From: Mactromeris polynyma
Lineage: Eukaryota; Mollusca; Bivalvia; Venerida; Mactridae
Assembly: GCA_032209605.1 (NCBI GenBank)
Contig: JASFXZ010000018.1
Span: 7,815,904-7,879,903, forward strand
Direction: 5' to 3'
DNA length: 64,000 nucleotides
Shown here: piece after piece, positions 10,346-23,100 of the stretch
Layout of the letters: every line of letters starts with the position of its first letter
Numbering within the stretch: position 1 is the first letter of the stretch
Made by a program: the position numbers and the translations under genes
The notes under the pieces: model-generated
What the model was told of the DNA's origin: nothing
Databases searched by the model: none
Seen by the model: only the letters and a program-made list of their open reading frames with translations

Positions 10346-11046
10346 TATTATGAACAGGTTTTTAGTGTGTGGTCGTGTTCTGCTTTCCGAGTGTCACCAA
10401 GACGTGTCGCTATTTGCAAGCAATGTTCCAAAATCACAAAGTCAGCTAATGTTTAACAAATTTATTTGCAGACTGATAATTAACACTAAATATGATTTTT
10501 CCACAAAGTTAATAGATATTTCACAAAGTTATCAAATAGTTCACTAAGTCATAAGATTCATAAATAGAGTACACAAAGTACAAACCGTTAGAGAAACACA
10601 AAGTAAATTTACACAGAGCAATATTCCTAAACCTAACTGTATCTAATTATATTATATTCTATTCTTATTAAAAGTTCCAGGCTTTAAATACTGTTTCTCA
10701 GAGGTCACATGTTTAGTAGAAGAGGAAGCCAGTGTCACACTATATAATTAAACAATATGAGATAACTATGTTAAGATATTATTGAGTAATTACTTAACAA
10801 TTGAAAACAATACAACAAAGAAAGTTTGTCACATGTCATAAATGATATGTCTTGATCTCAAATGGATAAAATATAAATGAGAAGATAAGTAATAAATTAA
10901 AATTCATAGTGGGTAAATTGACATATGTCAAATATTGAGATGATCTGCTGAGCAATTTAAGTTAAAAGCCAATTTTTAAATAACATGATTAACAATTTGT
11001 TGTGTAAGAATTTCTGAATAAAAATGACAAAATTTGCATCATAATA
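10346..11046 (-). repeat. 5' LTR (right copy)
   Basis: Same length and, as far as I can read, the same sequence as the left LTR. In element orientation this is the promoter-bearing 5' copy. Confidence 0.9.
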
Positions 11047-11050
11047 ATAG

Positions 11051-13150
11051 CACCAGAAAATGAAGACACAGAATGTATATGCACTAGCACGCCGCTGAGA
11101 AAGGTCTGGTATGATACAGCTACTGATTTAAATGACCGTAAAATCCTCAGAATGCCTTAAATTACGAAAATGATAACATGATACCTCAGTTCTAGTGCAT
11201 AGAATACAAGTCATGATAGTATATGGAGTATTAGTATGTCACGCAAACAAAAAATGAGTAGGCCTAAGCTAAAAAAACATTAATATCGAAATATTAGAAT
11301 GATAGCCCTGAAGGGCTAGGAAGCAGCAATTTATACAACACTTTGAACCATTGTCATATTTAGGCACCGTATCTTTGGCTATTTTTTTGTGGATTTTAAT
11401 AAAATATGCACCGAATACGACAATGCCTAGTGCCCATGAAAAGGTAGAAATACACATATGTCGGTAGAAGGAATAAATATGGTACAAGGGAGATAAGTCA
11501 GTAAATATTGGACGTAGGCTCGTTTTTGTGCATATTCTCTTATTGCCGGTTATCTCTATTTCATTTTAATTCCTAATCGGTACTTTCCAAGATATGAGTA
11601 AAAGAAGCAATCATAAAGGAAACAAGAGCTCCATGACGGCCCTATATCGCTCACCTGATTACACTGCAAGAATAAGACTAATTTGACAATAAATTGGATA
11701 GGTTTAAACAAATATATTGATAATTGATGCAATCTTGTAAGAGTACCGCTAGACAATGCTACTCGTCAAATACCAAACCTTTATGCCTTATGGTTTTGGA
11801 CATAAAGTTTTTCAAATGTTTCGCTTTTATAATCTTATTAGGTCCCGTGACCTACTTATGCAACAGACTGGATTCATTTATATCACTTTGAAAGAGGACC
11901 CATAAAGAATCATTAGTACCACATGTGTCAAAATCTATTTTGTGGTTTAGGATAGAATGTCGTTTAAAGTTTCCACTACATCCATATATACGGAAAATGG
12001 CCCCGCCCCCTGGCGGCAATGTGTTTGATGGAACTTATAAAACGTATACAATCTTGTAAGAGGACCACTAGACCATGTAACACCAAATATCAAAGCTCAA
12101 GATCATTCCTGTGAAGTTTGGTCAAAATTCATTTAGTTGTTTAGGAGGATATGTGGTTTATAGTTTCAACTATATAGGGGGTTGGTCTTGTTCCCTAGTT
12201 GTACTTGTACATATAAAGAGATATAATTCAGTAAAGACCGATAGGTTATGGCGCACTCCACTTCTTCTCATTGACATATAATCATTCAATTAATCCATGC
12301 TTCATTGAAATCCCGTAAGTATTTTATGAGTTATGGTCCGGACAAGCCGGCTCCTTATTAATGAATACTATAAATGTAAAAGGAAAGATAATTCAGTAAT
12401 GACTTATGATAGGATTATGGTTCTTGCACATTACACTTCCTCATTAATGAATACTATAAATGAAAAAGAAAAGATAGTCATGGTCCAGACGAACTGCTTC
12501 CATATTCATGAATACTATAACGTAAAAGGGGAGATAATTCAGTAATGACCGGTGATAGGATAATGGTTCTTGTGCACTGCACTTCCTCTGTATCTGTGTT
12601 TTTAAGCATTTTATGTTATAGTTCCAAGTAATTTCTTAAATCAGCAGCAGTGTTCTGAAAATCTGCTCTTTTATACTTTTTACTTCGCATTATAATTAGC
12701 TAGTCTATGTTATTTAAAATATAATTGTCTTTCAATATTATTGTCTGTGATAGAATTGCAATGTTTTGCCTGTGATAGAAGTTTCATGCCTCTCTATGTC
12801 ACACCATCCATGACAAGGACCACAATGAAAATAAGGGATATTTTCTCTTTTTGTGTAATCCTTAGTACGGATGTGTGTGGCATGGTTTTTTATAACTCAT
12901 GTGTTTTGTATTATAAATGAAACATATTTGTCTTATCTACCATGTATATATGTATCTTATGCTGAAATAAATCTATCTATCTATCTCTCATTAATATCTA
13001 ACTATATTCCAGGTTTCATTGAAATCACACAAGTAGTTTTTTGTGAGTTTATGGTCGGGACAAGAGTGTGATGGACGGATGGAAGGACAAAGTGGCAACT
13101 ATATTCTCTCCCTTTTGGGAGCATAACAAATGACTGAACAAAAATAAACC
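11051..13150. repeat. Decayed dispersed repeats, no gene
   Basis: At 11621 the sequence reads AACAAGAGCTCCATGACGGC followed by CGCTCACCTG, the reverse of the 3' end seen in repeats at 52851, 60994 and 62030. Near 13070-13131 is a GACGGATGG...CTCCCTTTTGGGAGCATAA end typical of other mollusc dispersed repeats. In between, a 60-100 bp motif (ATTCAGTAATGACC..GATAGG) recurs near 12230, 12390 and 12537. No coding potential is evident. Confidence 0.45.
12790..12989 (+). mobile_element. Truncated LINE/SINE 3' end with ATCT tail
   Basis: Ends in GAAATAAATCTATCTATCTA, the same tail type as the LINE ending at 6717, but the preceding sequence differs, so this is probably another family using the same tail. 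Confidence 0.5.
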
Positions 13151-13154
13151 AACA

Positions 13155-14095
13155 ACATGCTTCACAAACAAAATTTATTCATGCAACTATGATTAATAAT
13201 TTATATATTAACTCTTGAGTGAAAATAATAACGTAAAATAAATTAGCACAAAGATCACAGAGTTGTCAACACAAAATAATTCAATGTAAATTCTGAACAA
13301 ATGCAAATAAATAAACTCAAGTAAGCAGTCAAATAGTGCATAACAACAAGCTCGTGCACAACGTCTTGGCTAACATCTTTTTTTGTATTAAACGTACAAT
13401 CAAATCCGTATAATATCAATGTCATCTTGCACACAATTCATCATTAGCGAGGATAGTATGTGTACTGAAATAAATTTTACATATAACATTAGACAAAATG
13501 GCATCCACATAAATTGTAATAGTCAAAGCAGTGCATCCCGTATCAACTGACTTAGTTGCCATACCCTATAAAAGTAAGCAGTAGTAGGTCAGACATTGTG
13601 TTTTTATTATAAGTACATGTATAAACTCTTGTATTCAGATGTATGATAATTTACTGTATATGGGTAAAGTTTGCGAGGTGGAAAAGTTAGCGACTTTGGT
13701 GAATGTACAAAATTCGCAAACAATTTCCACATCCACCGAAGTATATGTTTACCTACGCATGGTGTAGCCAAAACCTGGAGTGTTGTTCTCCATGGAGTCA
13801 CATCTAAAACACTGTGTGGTCGATGCTACTTGTAGTTCTATCGTAACTTTTGGAGAGTTAAATAAAAATTAATGAATTGATAACTTTAACGACAAATAGC
13901 TTTCAGTTTCTAACAATATTTACAATTATATTTTTAACCCATCACCGATCAAGTATAAAACCCTCATTACAAATGTACACAGCTTCTACTTGATAATAAC
14001 AGTAAAAACGGCTCCTTTTCATGAACGTTCTTAAAACATAAGGGAAACATCTTTTCCCAACAGTTTTGAAAAGCGGATGTAAAGATTTCAGGACT
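13155..14095 (-). other. Probable 3' UTR of the sushi gene
   Basis: Lies downstream of the proposed stop codon. A minus-strand AATAAA sits at 13174-13179 just before the end. No other gene signal is seen. Depends on the tentative last exon being right. Confidence 0.3.
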
Positions 14096-14128
14096 TCATG
14101 AAAGAGTGTCATGGCTTTGACTCGCCAT
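14096..14128 (-). CDS. Tentative last coding exon of the sushi gene
   Basis: An acceptor (pyrimidine tract, CTGAC branch-like site, TTCAAG) leads in phase 0 to a short frame MASQSHDTLS and TGA. The phase agrees with the preceding exon. The evidence is only the splice signal and phase, so this is a weak call. Confidence 0.33.
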   Translation of the reverse strand: MASQSHDTLS

Positions 14129-17100
14129 CTTGAATGAATGGGTTTGTCAGACAAAGAAGAAGAAAACAAAAGCAGTCAATGTTTTTCACACACATTTTAG
14201 TTACACAGCTGGGCAAAGATGACAAGGATCGGCAAACATGTGCATTGTATCGATCTATTCATAAATACTGAACCGGTATCTTCTTGAGCAGTAGATTATG
14301 TCGATAAATGCACAACTCCATTTTACAGGTAAGTGTAGCGCTGTTAGACCACGAACAGGTGTATGAACTTTCAGGATCGATCTGTGTCAATTTAGGTAAG
14401 AATATGCACTCGTGTGTAAAGCTATATCTGCTGTTTAGTTTACTTTTCTATTAACATGAACATTTCAAAATACCTATTTTGAAATGTAATGATCCAGGTG
14501 ATCTATTCATACGTTCGCGGTTACAAACAATCAATTATATAACATCATTTTTTACGATGTGTTGATATTATGAACGAAGTGATTCAGGTCATTTGCAAAC
14601 ATTTCTGCATGCGAATTGTTTGGAATTAGCAATTCGCAAACTTTTCAACACACAATATTATCAACTTAAATACAGAATAACCCATTCATTTATAGTTCAT
14701 AAATCCATGAATTCACAAAATGGAAGCAAGGCGTGAATACAACATTTTTCTAAATAATCCTTCTATAAAAACCTTGTTCCTTAGTAGTTTGGTTTTAAGG
14801 GGAAGGCTCACCTAATTGTACCCAGTCAAAAACTTCAACAATGTAAATTGTGTGTAATAAAATGACAGATAGTCTAAACATTAAATATGCTACTCAAAAG
14901 CTACTAAATATTAGAATATTTATTTGTTTAGGGTAAGGGATAAGTACTTACATGTTCATCTCTAGGCATATTCATGCTGTAAAACAGAGGACTGTTATCT
15001 AAAACATAAATATAACATTTATTAGCATCTCTGCTCAGAAAGCTGAACTAATGGCAATAAATAATATTGCAGTCAGAAAGTATTGCATTAGCTGAAATTT
15101 TTGTAAACAATTAAAAACCAGTCTATGCAAAAATCAACATCTTGACCAGATGGTGTTTTTATCCAAAAATGTCTTGCAAACCTTTAATCCTGAATGGTGA
15201 CCCGATCATCAATGCTAAAATGCCACCATGACCAGAAACCAATGAGGTTGGAACATTTGTGGTGCTTATAACCTCCAATAGGAGGAGATTGATGGAAAGC
15301 CTTCAAATCACTAGGCAACACAGAGAGGTCTAACCCTTTACTTTGAATTGCAACCTTGACATTGAGCTGACAAAGGCTTAACATGGGTTATGCACATAAA
15401 CAGGTGAACATTTGACTCTAGCAGCATTTTGTGACTTGGACATGAAATCCGAGGATCAATTCTTCAACATTTTATTGCGACCTATACCTTCAGTCAGTGT
15501 GGCTGTGGCTACATTGCAAGTAAGGCACATTGTCTTGGATAGGGAAATAGTTTACTCATGTTAAAAGAATATCCTTCATATCGTTAAAGAGATAAGAACC
15601 ATCAGAGAGACGAACCCTCATGCCTGAACTACAGTCTTGACCTTGAGCTGACTCAACTTCAAAATGTGTTCTGCACATTACCTCTAAGTGAACATAATGA
15701 AATGTGTTCTTATGGTTTACAGACACAAAATCCCAGGATCAAACCCCTAACTTTGACTTGTGACTTTGACATTGTTTCAATGAACATTGGACCCCATAAA
15801 CTCATTCAAAACTAGATGCATCCATAGGACATGGATGCCCCCGCTATGGGCCTTTCAGTATAATGCAAATGCTTTGTTTGTAAAGGCTGACATTATTTAA
15901 AGCAATGTTAATTGGAAAACCAACAAATACTACAAATAGGACCATAACTTCTCTAAAAATTGGAAGACTGTAACAGTAATCAAACATGACCTGTATTTTA
16001 TTACGCATTTGTGCCAATTATGAATTGAATCCATCCATCATTGCAAGAGATATTGATTGCAAACTAATTTTTATGTAAAGAAAGGGCCATAACTCCTCCA
16101 AAATTGTTGAATGCAACCGATATCAAGCCTGACCTGTATTTTATTATCCTATACGATTGTGCCAAATATGAATTGAATCTACCTATCTTTTCAAGAGTCA
16201 TTGATCGGAAACCATCGGAATTTCTGCACACATAGACGTAAAGACGGATGGATGGCGGTAACACTATGCTCCTTCATCATTCTTCGAATGGCAAGGGCAT
16301 AAAAGTCAGGAAATATGGATCAGGCACAGCTTGTGACAGATACATATTACCTATCAGTTATTCTATTCAGTTAACCAATCCAATAAGCTGAAAATATGTT
16401 TGTAGATATGATATTACCATATTCTGCCATTCGAGATTTCCATGTAGCATTAAGTTCCGATATATCACTATGGCTGTCGTGGTATGCACCGCTACTGTAA
16501 TGTGGTAAATATATAGTCGATCTAGTGTTGGTCTTCCTCGGCAGGGTTGGAACCCAATTAGAAGTCGTAACAATTAGCTCCTGACGGCTGAAAACAACAA
16601 AACTAATAAATAAACTAGAACTACAACAACAGTACCAATGGGACGCATTTTTGCAAGGCAAAGAAGCTTCAGAAAAAATGCACAGCTTTCTCCTTGGTCA
16701 GATCATTATAAAATGTTCACTGAAATATTCAAAACACAGTCTTATGGTTAACAGCATAACCTGAAATTAAAGTAAAATTTTCATAATTATATGACACATT
16801 GTGATAAATTTACAGATTTTATTTTAATTTAATAGGGGGAAATTGGCCAATCACTATCCTTAGAGCAAGTGTTTATTTAGTGATGACACCAGCAAATAGG
16901 TTCTTATCTTCTGTTCTAGAGTCTGACATGATAAGCATTGTTATACATATTGTCAAGTTACATGCTAATTCACCAAAAATATCATTAAAATTCCGCTCTT
17001 CGTAGCTTTACCCACCTGAGGAAATTATTATTGTATTCATTGTGAACCATTAAAATAGACCAAGAGGGCAAATCATAAATTTATTCAAGATTGCATTTAT

Positions 17101-20100
17101 GAGAAAATACAATTACTTTGGTCAAGAGTTAGATTCTAGATCATCATTGAATAAGTTTTTTACTCATAGTTGTAGTTTTACTAGTAAAAAAATCATTTCT
17201 TACTATAGTTATAATGAATATTGTATGGAGATATACATTGTACATTCCCATGGGAAAATGGTATATACTACCAACTGTACATGGGGACATGTAACATTAT
17301 CGTATATTTTGTCTAAAAACATGCAGAGAATATAGATATAATATTTCATCTGTGTAAGAGATAATGAAAAACGAAAACAGGTCATAGGCTGTCATTCACT
17401 TAGATACATGTAGAAATACTGTGTCAATACAATGTGTAGTATCTGGATATCAGAGTTCTAATCAGTGATTTAATGATGCCTATGGTACAAGTCAAATACA
17501 CATCAAAGAAATGCCTCAGATGACACCATAAATCAAGCAGGCAAGGATCTTAACTTATTAATCAAACATTGTTGCAATAAACGTGTCCTTTGTTCATGAA
17601 TTGATGGAATTTATGATGAAATTTGTATGAATTTTAAAATATTAAATTTTTCCTTCAAATATTTCACAAAAATTATTTTGGTCAACTTTTTCCCGGCCAC
17701 ATTGATGGCTTGCATCAATTTTCTCGTGTTTTATAATTAATATGCTTTAGTGGTAAACACACAAAGTATATCACAAGATTGAACTATTTGGCTACAGCAC
17801 TGCATTTTCAATATATTTGGCAGTTAACTCAACTAATTCAATAAATTCAATGAAACTAGTACATTTCATGGTCAGTTTTTACATAAAATCATATTGGTTC
17901 AATAACTGAATACAGTAAAACCTCACTTAAAGACCAATTCAATAATAAGACCACCTATTATTGAGGTTTAGTTTTTTTACAAATTGATGAATATTTACCT
18001 TAGAGATTTTCTTTGATGACGAAGATGTCGCTCACGTCTGTGTAAGACAAATATTATAGCAATTATTATCAGGATGAGTATGACAAAAACACTGACGCCA
18101 ACTCCAAGACCCACTGCCAGAACATAATCACCTGTAAGATAAAGGAGACAGAATATTATAAGATGGAATAACCAAATTCAACACATTGCATTGCAGCTAT
18201 GCACAGAATGTAAATATTGCAACATTTGTGATTGAAATAACTGAGTCTAAGTCCAAATAAGGGTAATAAATACATATATCTCCATTATCCAGAATATTCA
18301 CATATTTTAGTATACCCAAAAACGTAAATTATTCACATACTTATGGTGTCCCATCAAATTCCAGAAAATTCAATATCCATGCAAAAAGTACTTATTTCTC
18401 ATCTTGATGACCATCACATGATGGCAATTTCAAACATAATTAGTAGTAGAGGTTTTAGTTGATATTCACATCATCAATACTTCAGATGTTCAGATGAATA
18501 TTCATATCGCATACAGAGAGTCAGGGAAGCACATCAGCAATTTATGGAAGTCACAAGGTCAAACACAAGGACACATAAAAAGACTTGATATTTTTCTCTT
18601 TCCTTTTACAGACAGGAAAGAGAAATTATATGTAACAACAGTTCATACTAGAAGATTCACAGCTGACATCTTTCCCGGACCATGAACCATTAGAAAAACA
18701 TGATCTCTTATAATATCCATCCACCCTATAGCCAGTGTCACATTCATATATAGCATCTGTTCCATATCCACTACCTTCTGACAAAGTTACTTTACCATTG
18801 TCAGGGTCACTCAGTGTTCCACAGTCTGTAATATATAATAGATAATATATCATTTAAGGTAAACATCTCCACTGCTAGAGAGAGCAATCATCTCCCATCC
18901 ATGCTTGCCTGCTTACTGACTAGCTTCCATCATTGTCTCTATTATTTTCTTCCTCCATCTTTCATTGTTCTTGAACATTATCCATACACCAACATCCAGT
19001 GACATGCATACATACGTTCATACATTCTAGGTACAGTGAAACCTCTCAAAGCGACACCCATTTGAGATGATGCTTATTTTGGCTGTTGTTTAGAGGTGAA
19101 TGTGTTCAAGATTGAAGGTTAAATTGGCATTCAAGTTTTACATTTGAGTTGTGTTGTTGAAGAGAGGTTGTTGTTCAAGAGAGGGTTGCTCTGGAGAGAA
19201 CACCCTGTATGAAGCTTTAATCCTTGTTATTAAGATATACTGGTTGTTGAAGATGAGTATCATGTATTTTTCAAATGTTCTAGATTCAACGACATTCGTA
19301 AAATTATTTGTTTACTTGGTATACTTGAAATACAGACATGGTAAATTTCTGTAATCTTATGGCATCTGAAAATGTAACTCATATTAAATATATTGCTGGA
19401 TATGTTCATAAACTCATGCTAGTCATAGATAATAGCTAAATTTGAAAATCAGAGGACACATGTCTCATATATATTTATATACATGCTTTTTGTAAATTCA
19501 TTTGCTTTGTAACATGTAGTATGGGCTTGAGGCCTTTTATTGAAATAAACATTTTGTTCGTTGGGGAGGTATTGTCTTGTGTATGTGGCATTCCCCGTAG
19601 TTACGTATTCTCTCTGTTTCGTTAAAAAAACTCCCAAACAATTTCAATCATATTACATTTCACTCACCAGTCAGAACACAAATAGGACTTGGACCCATCC
19701 ACTGGTTGTTCTCACATCTCTTAGTCTTCTCACCAGACAACATGTAACCAAGGTTACAGGTATATGTAGCAGTGTGCCCCATTGAATGTACTGTGACATC
19801 CCCAAATAATGGAACTATCAAAATACCGCAATCTGTTGAAATAAACATGACTCTGCATTAGTTTATCTAAAGGTTAATATATATCTTCTTAAACAGGCTA
19901 AAATACATGGCAATGACTTTGGGATGCAAAGACTCTCCCAAAACTCATGAAAGTTAGGAAAACATCTTGTCTTTGTTATATACGATCAACATTTGTAGAC
20001 AGTACATTAACTAACCAACCAACACAAATTGACCTAAATGGTTTTCACTACTGTGCAGAATTATTTCATGTCAACTTGCCATTGACTACAAAGGGGTACA

Positions 20101-23100
20101 ACAAGCATACCTCTCTTTTAGGATGGCCAGAGATTTAAATTTATTACAACAAAGTACTGTTTGTAAACACTAATTATCTGTAAGTTGATGGAGTACTTAA
20201 ATAAAGCAATATATTAATTCCTGAGGATTTATATTGTTATCTGCTTGTTGAATGTAAATCTGACCAACACAACTTCACATCAAATGACTGCTATCAAGCT
20301 ATGAATGGAGAAAAATGACGCTTGTATTTGAGTCAAACCAAACATTTTCTGGATTCTAGCTGGATGGCTTTTCTATATGGAAAATTCCACCACTCTGGCA
20401 GGGATGAAACTTGCAGTTGAAAGGTGCAACAGATTAATGGTTAAGGGCTTTAATTACTCAGCAAGAGTGGCCCCTGATATTTCTGTATTTGAATTATTTT
20501 CATATAATAGTTTACTTACCAATATATGCACATGTCGGTATGTCGGCATTGCTCCAGATTCCATTCTCCATACACGTCTTGTCCAATTGTGCAGGATTAA
20601 GAACATACTGTACATCACATCTGTATGTAGCTACTGATCCAACACCCCTGCCAGATGACAATACCACTCTACCATTGGTAGGATTGGGGAGAATGCCACA
20701 AACTGAAGTAAATCAACAGTTACCCACTATTCCGGACTTTAGTACAATTATGACATACCAAGAATCTTGAACCATTAAATGAAATGACTTGCATCAACTT
20801 GTAGCAACACTCTTGATTTCTTAGGCTAACTAATACTTTCCGTCATTGCTTTAAAAATTTCATAGAGAACAGTTATATGTATTTAAAACTACATTTAATA
20901 ATGTCAACAAAATGGGTTTGCAGTGGATAATGACTTTTTATCAATTTTATTTTTTTATCTATTGGATTTAACCAAAAATCTCAAAATTTCCGTCGGTATA
21001 TTAAGTAAAGCACTAGATGATATCTCGATTTGATTCCCTTTCCATTTCACCAGGTTTACCAATGGTAATAACATGCTCAAAGGGAAAAATATAGAGCAAA
21101 GAAAGCCATATTGGTAAATCAGAACTTCTCTAAGCATGCACCGAGTTACATTCAATGGCACAATGAAAGTCAAACATACCAATAGGTACACAGGTTGGTG
21201 GAATACCAGCCCAGACACCGTTATCAGTACATTGTGTAGTTGGGGAACCAGACAAGCTATATCCTGCATTACATGTATATATAGCTGTCTGACCATAGGT
21301 GGTACCAGATGCAAAACTCACATTTCCATCCACAGGATTGGTAAGTGGTCCACAGTCTAAAATTTAATTGCATTGATAACATAACAACAAAATGTTGAAA
21401 CAATATTGTTCATTTTTGCCTTCAGGACAATTTGTTTAATTATGGGCGTCAACCAATGACAATTTTGGGCATTCGAATATTCGGTCAACCATCTGGATGA
21501 CTATTCACCATTATCCATTTATAAGCTGCATCATATATAACTACTCTTCTTGCATATAAATACAAAGTCTATGCTTGCTTGAAAAGCTTTGTAACTGACA
21601 AAATAAAACAATATGTAGTGTTGCTTATTTCAATATGCTTGAAAGCAAAATCGGAATGTCTTTATATCTGTCTTAATATTCCGATCAAACTTATGAATCA
21701 TTTGTCTTACCTAACTCCACATACAGGTGAGAATGAAGGAAGTTTAAGGAATTCTCATTGATGCTACAGACTGTGTTGAGCTAAATGCATTGAAAGCTAC
21801 GTTCAAGTATTTCAATAGTATATCAATTCAACGTTTTTCAGGTTGTAAAAGAAAGATGTTATTTCTTGATTATTGACAAGGCCCAAGTTTCATTACCAGA
21901 GTGCTACAGTTTCTCTCTTGGTCCTCTAATATACCGGTACAACTTGACATGTACCAGGTATTAACACCAGTAGATATCATTTCACATGCAACATGTCATT
22001 TAATTCAATAATGACAAGACCATTAAGATATAATACTCTTGCTTTTATAAATTAATTTTCTATGGAATATTTGAATGCTGAATCAGTATTCGAATGAATG
22101 AATCTTTGTATGTTCGAACATTAGTAGGACGTTTTAATTCAAGGAGTATCATTTAATGCATATTGGCAGTGATACAGTTATACTAATGAAATAAAATATT
22201 TACTTCACACTTATGTAAAACCATTTCCTTTATGACAATAAAAGTAAAGAAGAACACTAATAAACCTTTGATTAAACAAGTTGGAGCAACAGTGTCCCAG
22301 AATCCAGTTTCTAAACAATGACTGTTGCTGGTTCCCTGCATATAATATCCAGTATTACATATGTATGAAGCTGTTGACCTGAAAGTAGTTCCAGCCACGG
22401 TGTCAACTCTGCCGTGGGTTGGGTCCACTAAGCCTCCGCAGTCTGTAACAAGGAACAGTAATAGCAAGTTTATGAGAAAGTCTTACATAGATTAAATTTG
22501 AGTTACATACATAAAACTCGGTACACTTTATGCTTATAAAACAGTAACAGGTTTTAGACTCATATTGAAGAAAACCTGGTTCATGGTAAAACCTATGTTT
22601 TTGTTCACAATACCAGTAATTTCGAGCTCCACTCTGGTCCATTTTAAGAATTCATGCAGAACCAACCAATCAAAGGCATGCAGAAGCTCAGACCTGGTCA
22701 CCTGTGTTAATCCCATCTTGTGAGTTCTGGTCTGTAAATGCATTCAACTTTGTACATGCCATCCAAGACTATATTTCCATTTCCCAAAGATGACAGAAAG
22801 ACCAAGACAATGTTATTACCTTTTATTCTACATGTAGGTATGTTTGACCATGTACCATCACCTTGACATACTGTGTACGAGGGACCAAACAGGTTATACC
22901 CAATATTACAGGTGTAATTTGCAATCTTGCTGTATGTTGTACCAGACACAGAGTCAAGTCTACCACCAGCTGGGATTGTCAACTGTCCACAATCTGTATA
23001 CAAAAGTTCAAAATTAGTATAGTAGTTCAGCCCTGGATCCAGAAATTCCTGACTGGGGGGGCCAAACATGATGAAAATGCCCTGCACTTTAGGTGCGCAG

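Larger units (their letters stand above)
8577..11046 (-). mobile_element. Compact LTR retrotransposon, zinc-knuckle ORF only
   Basis: Two 701-bp direct repeats bound a 1,068-bp interior. A 4-bp duplication ATAG flanks the whole (8573-8576 and 11047-11050). Each LTR starts TATTATGA and ends TCATAATA, short inverted termini. On the minus strand the interior has a candidate primer site, a 104-nt leader, one ORF, and a purine-rich stretch (GGGAAGAAC) just before the 3' LTR. There is no protease, reverse transcriptase, RNase H or integrase, so it must depend on another element. The LTRs look identical by eye, which implies a recent insertion. Confidence 0.88.

Noticed and set aside
20377..20770. 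Plus-strand frames of 86 and 93 codons
   Set aside because: Antisense to sushi exon 14.
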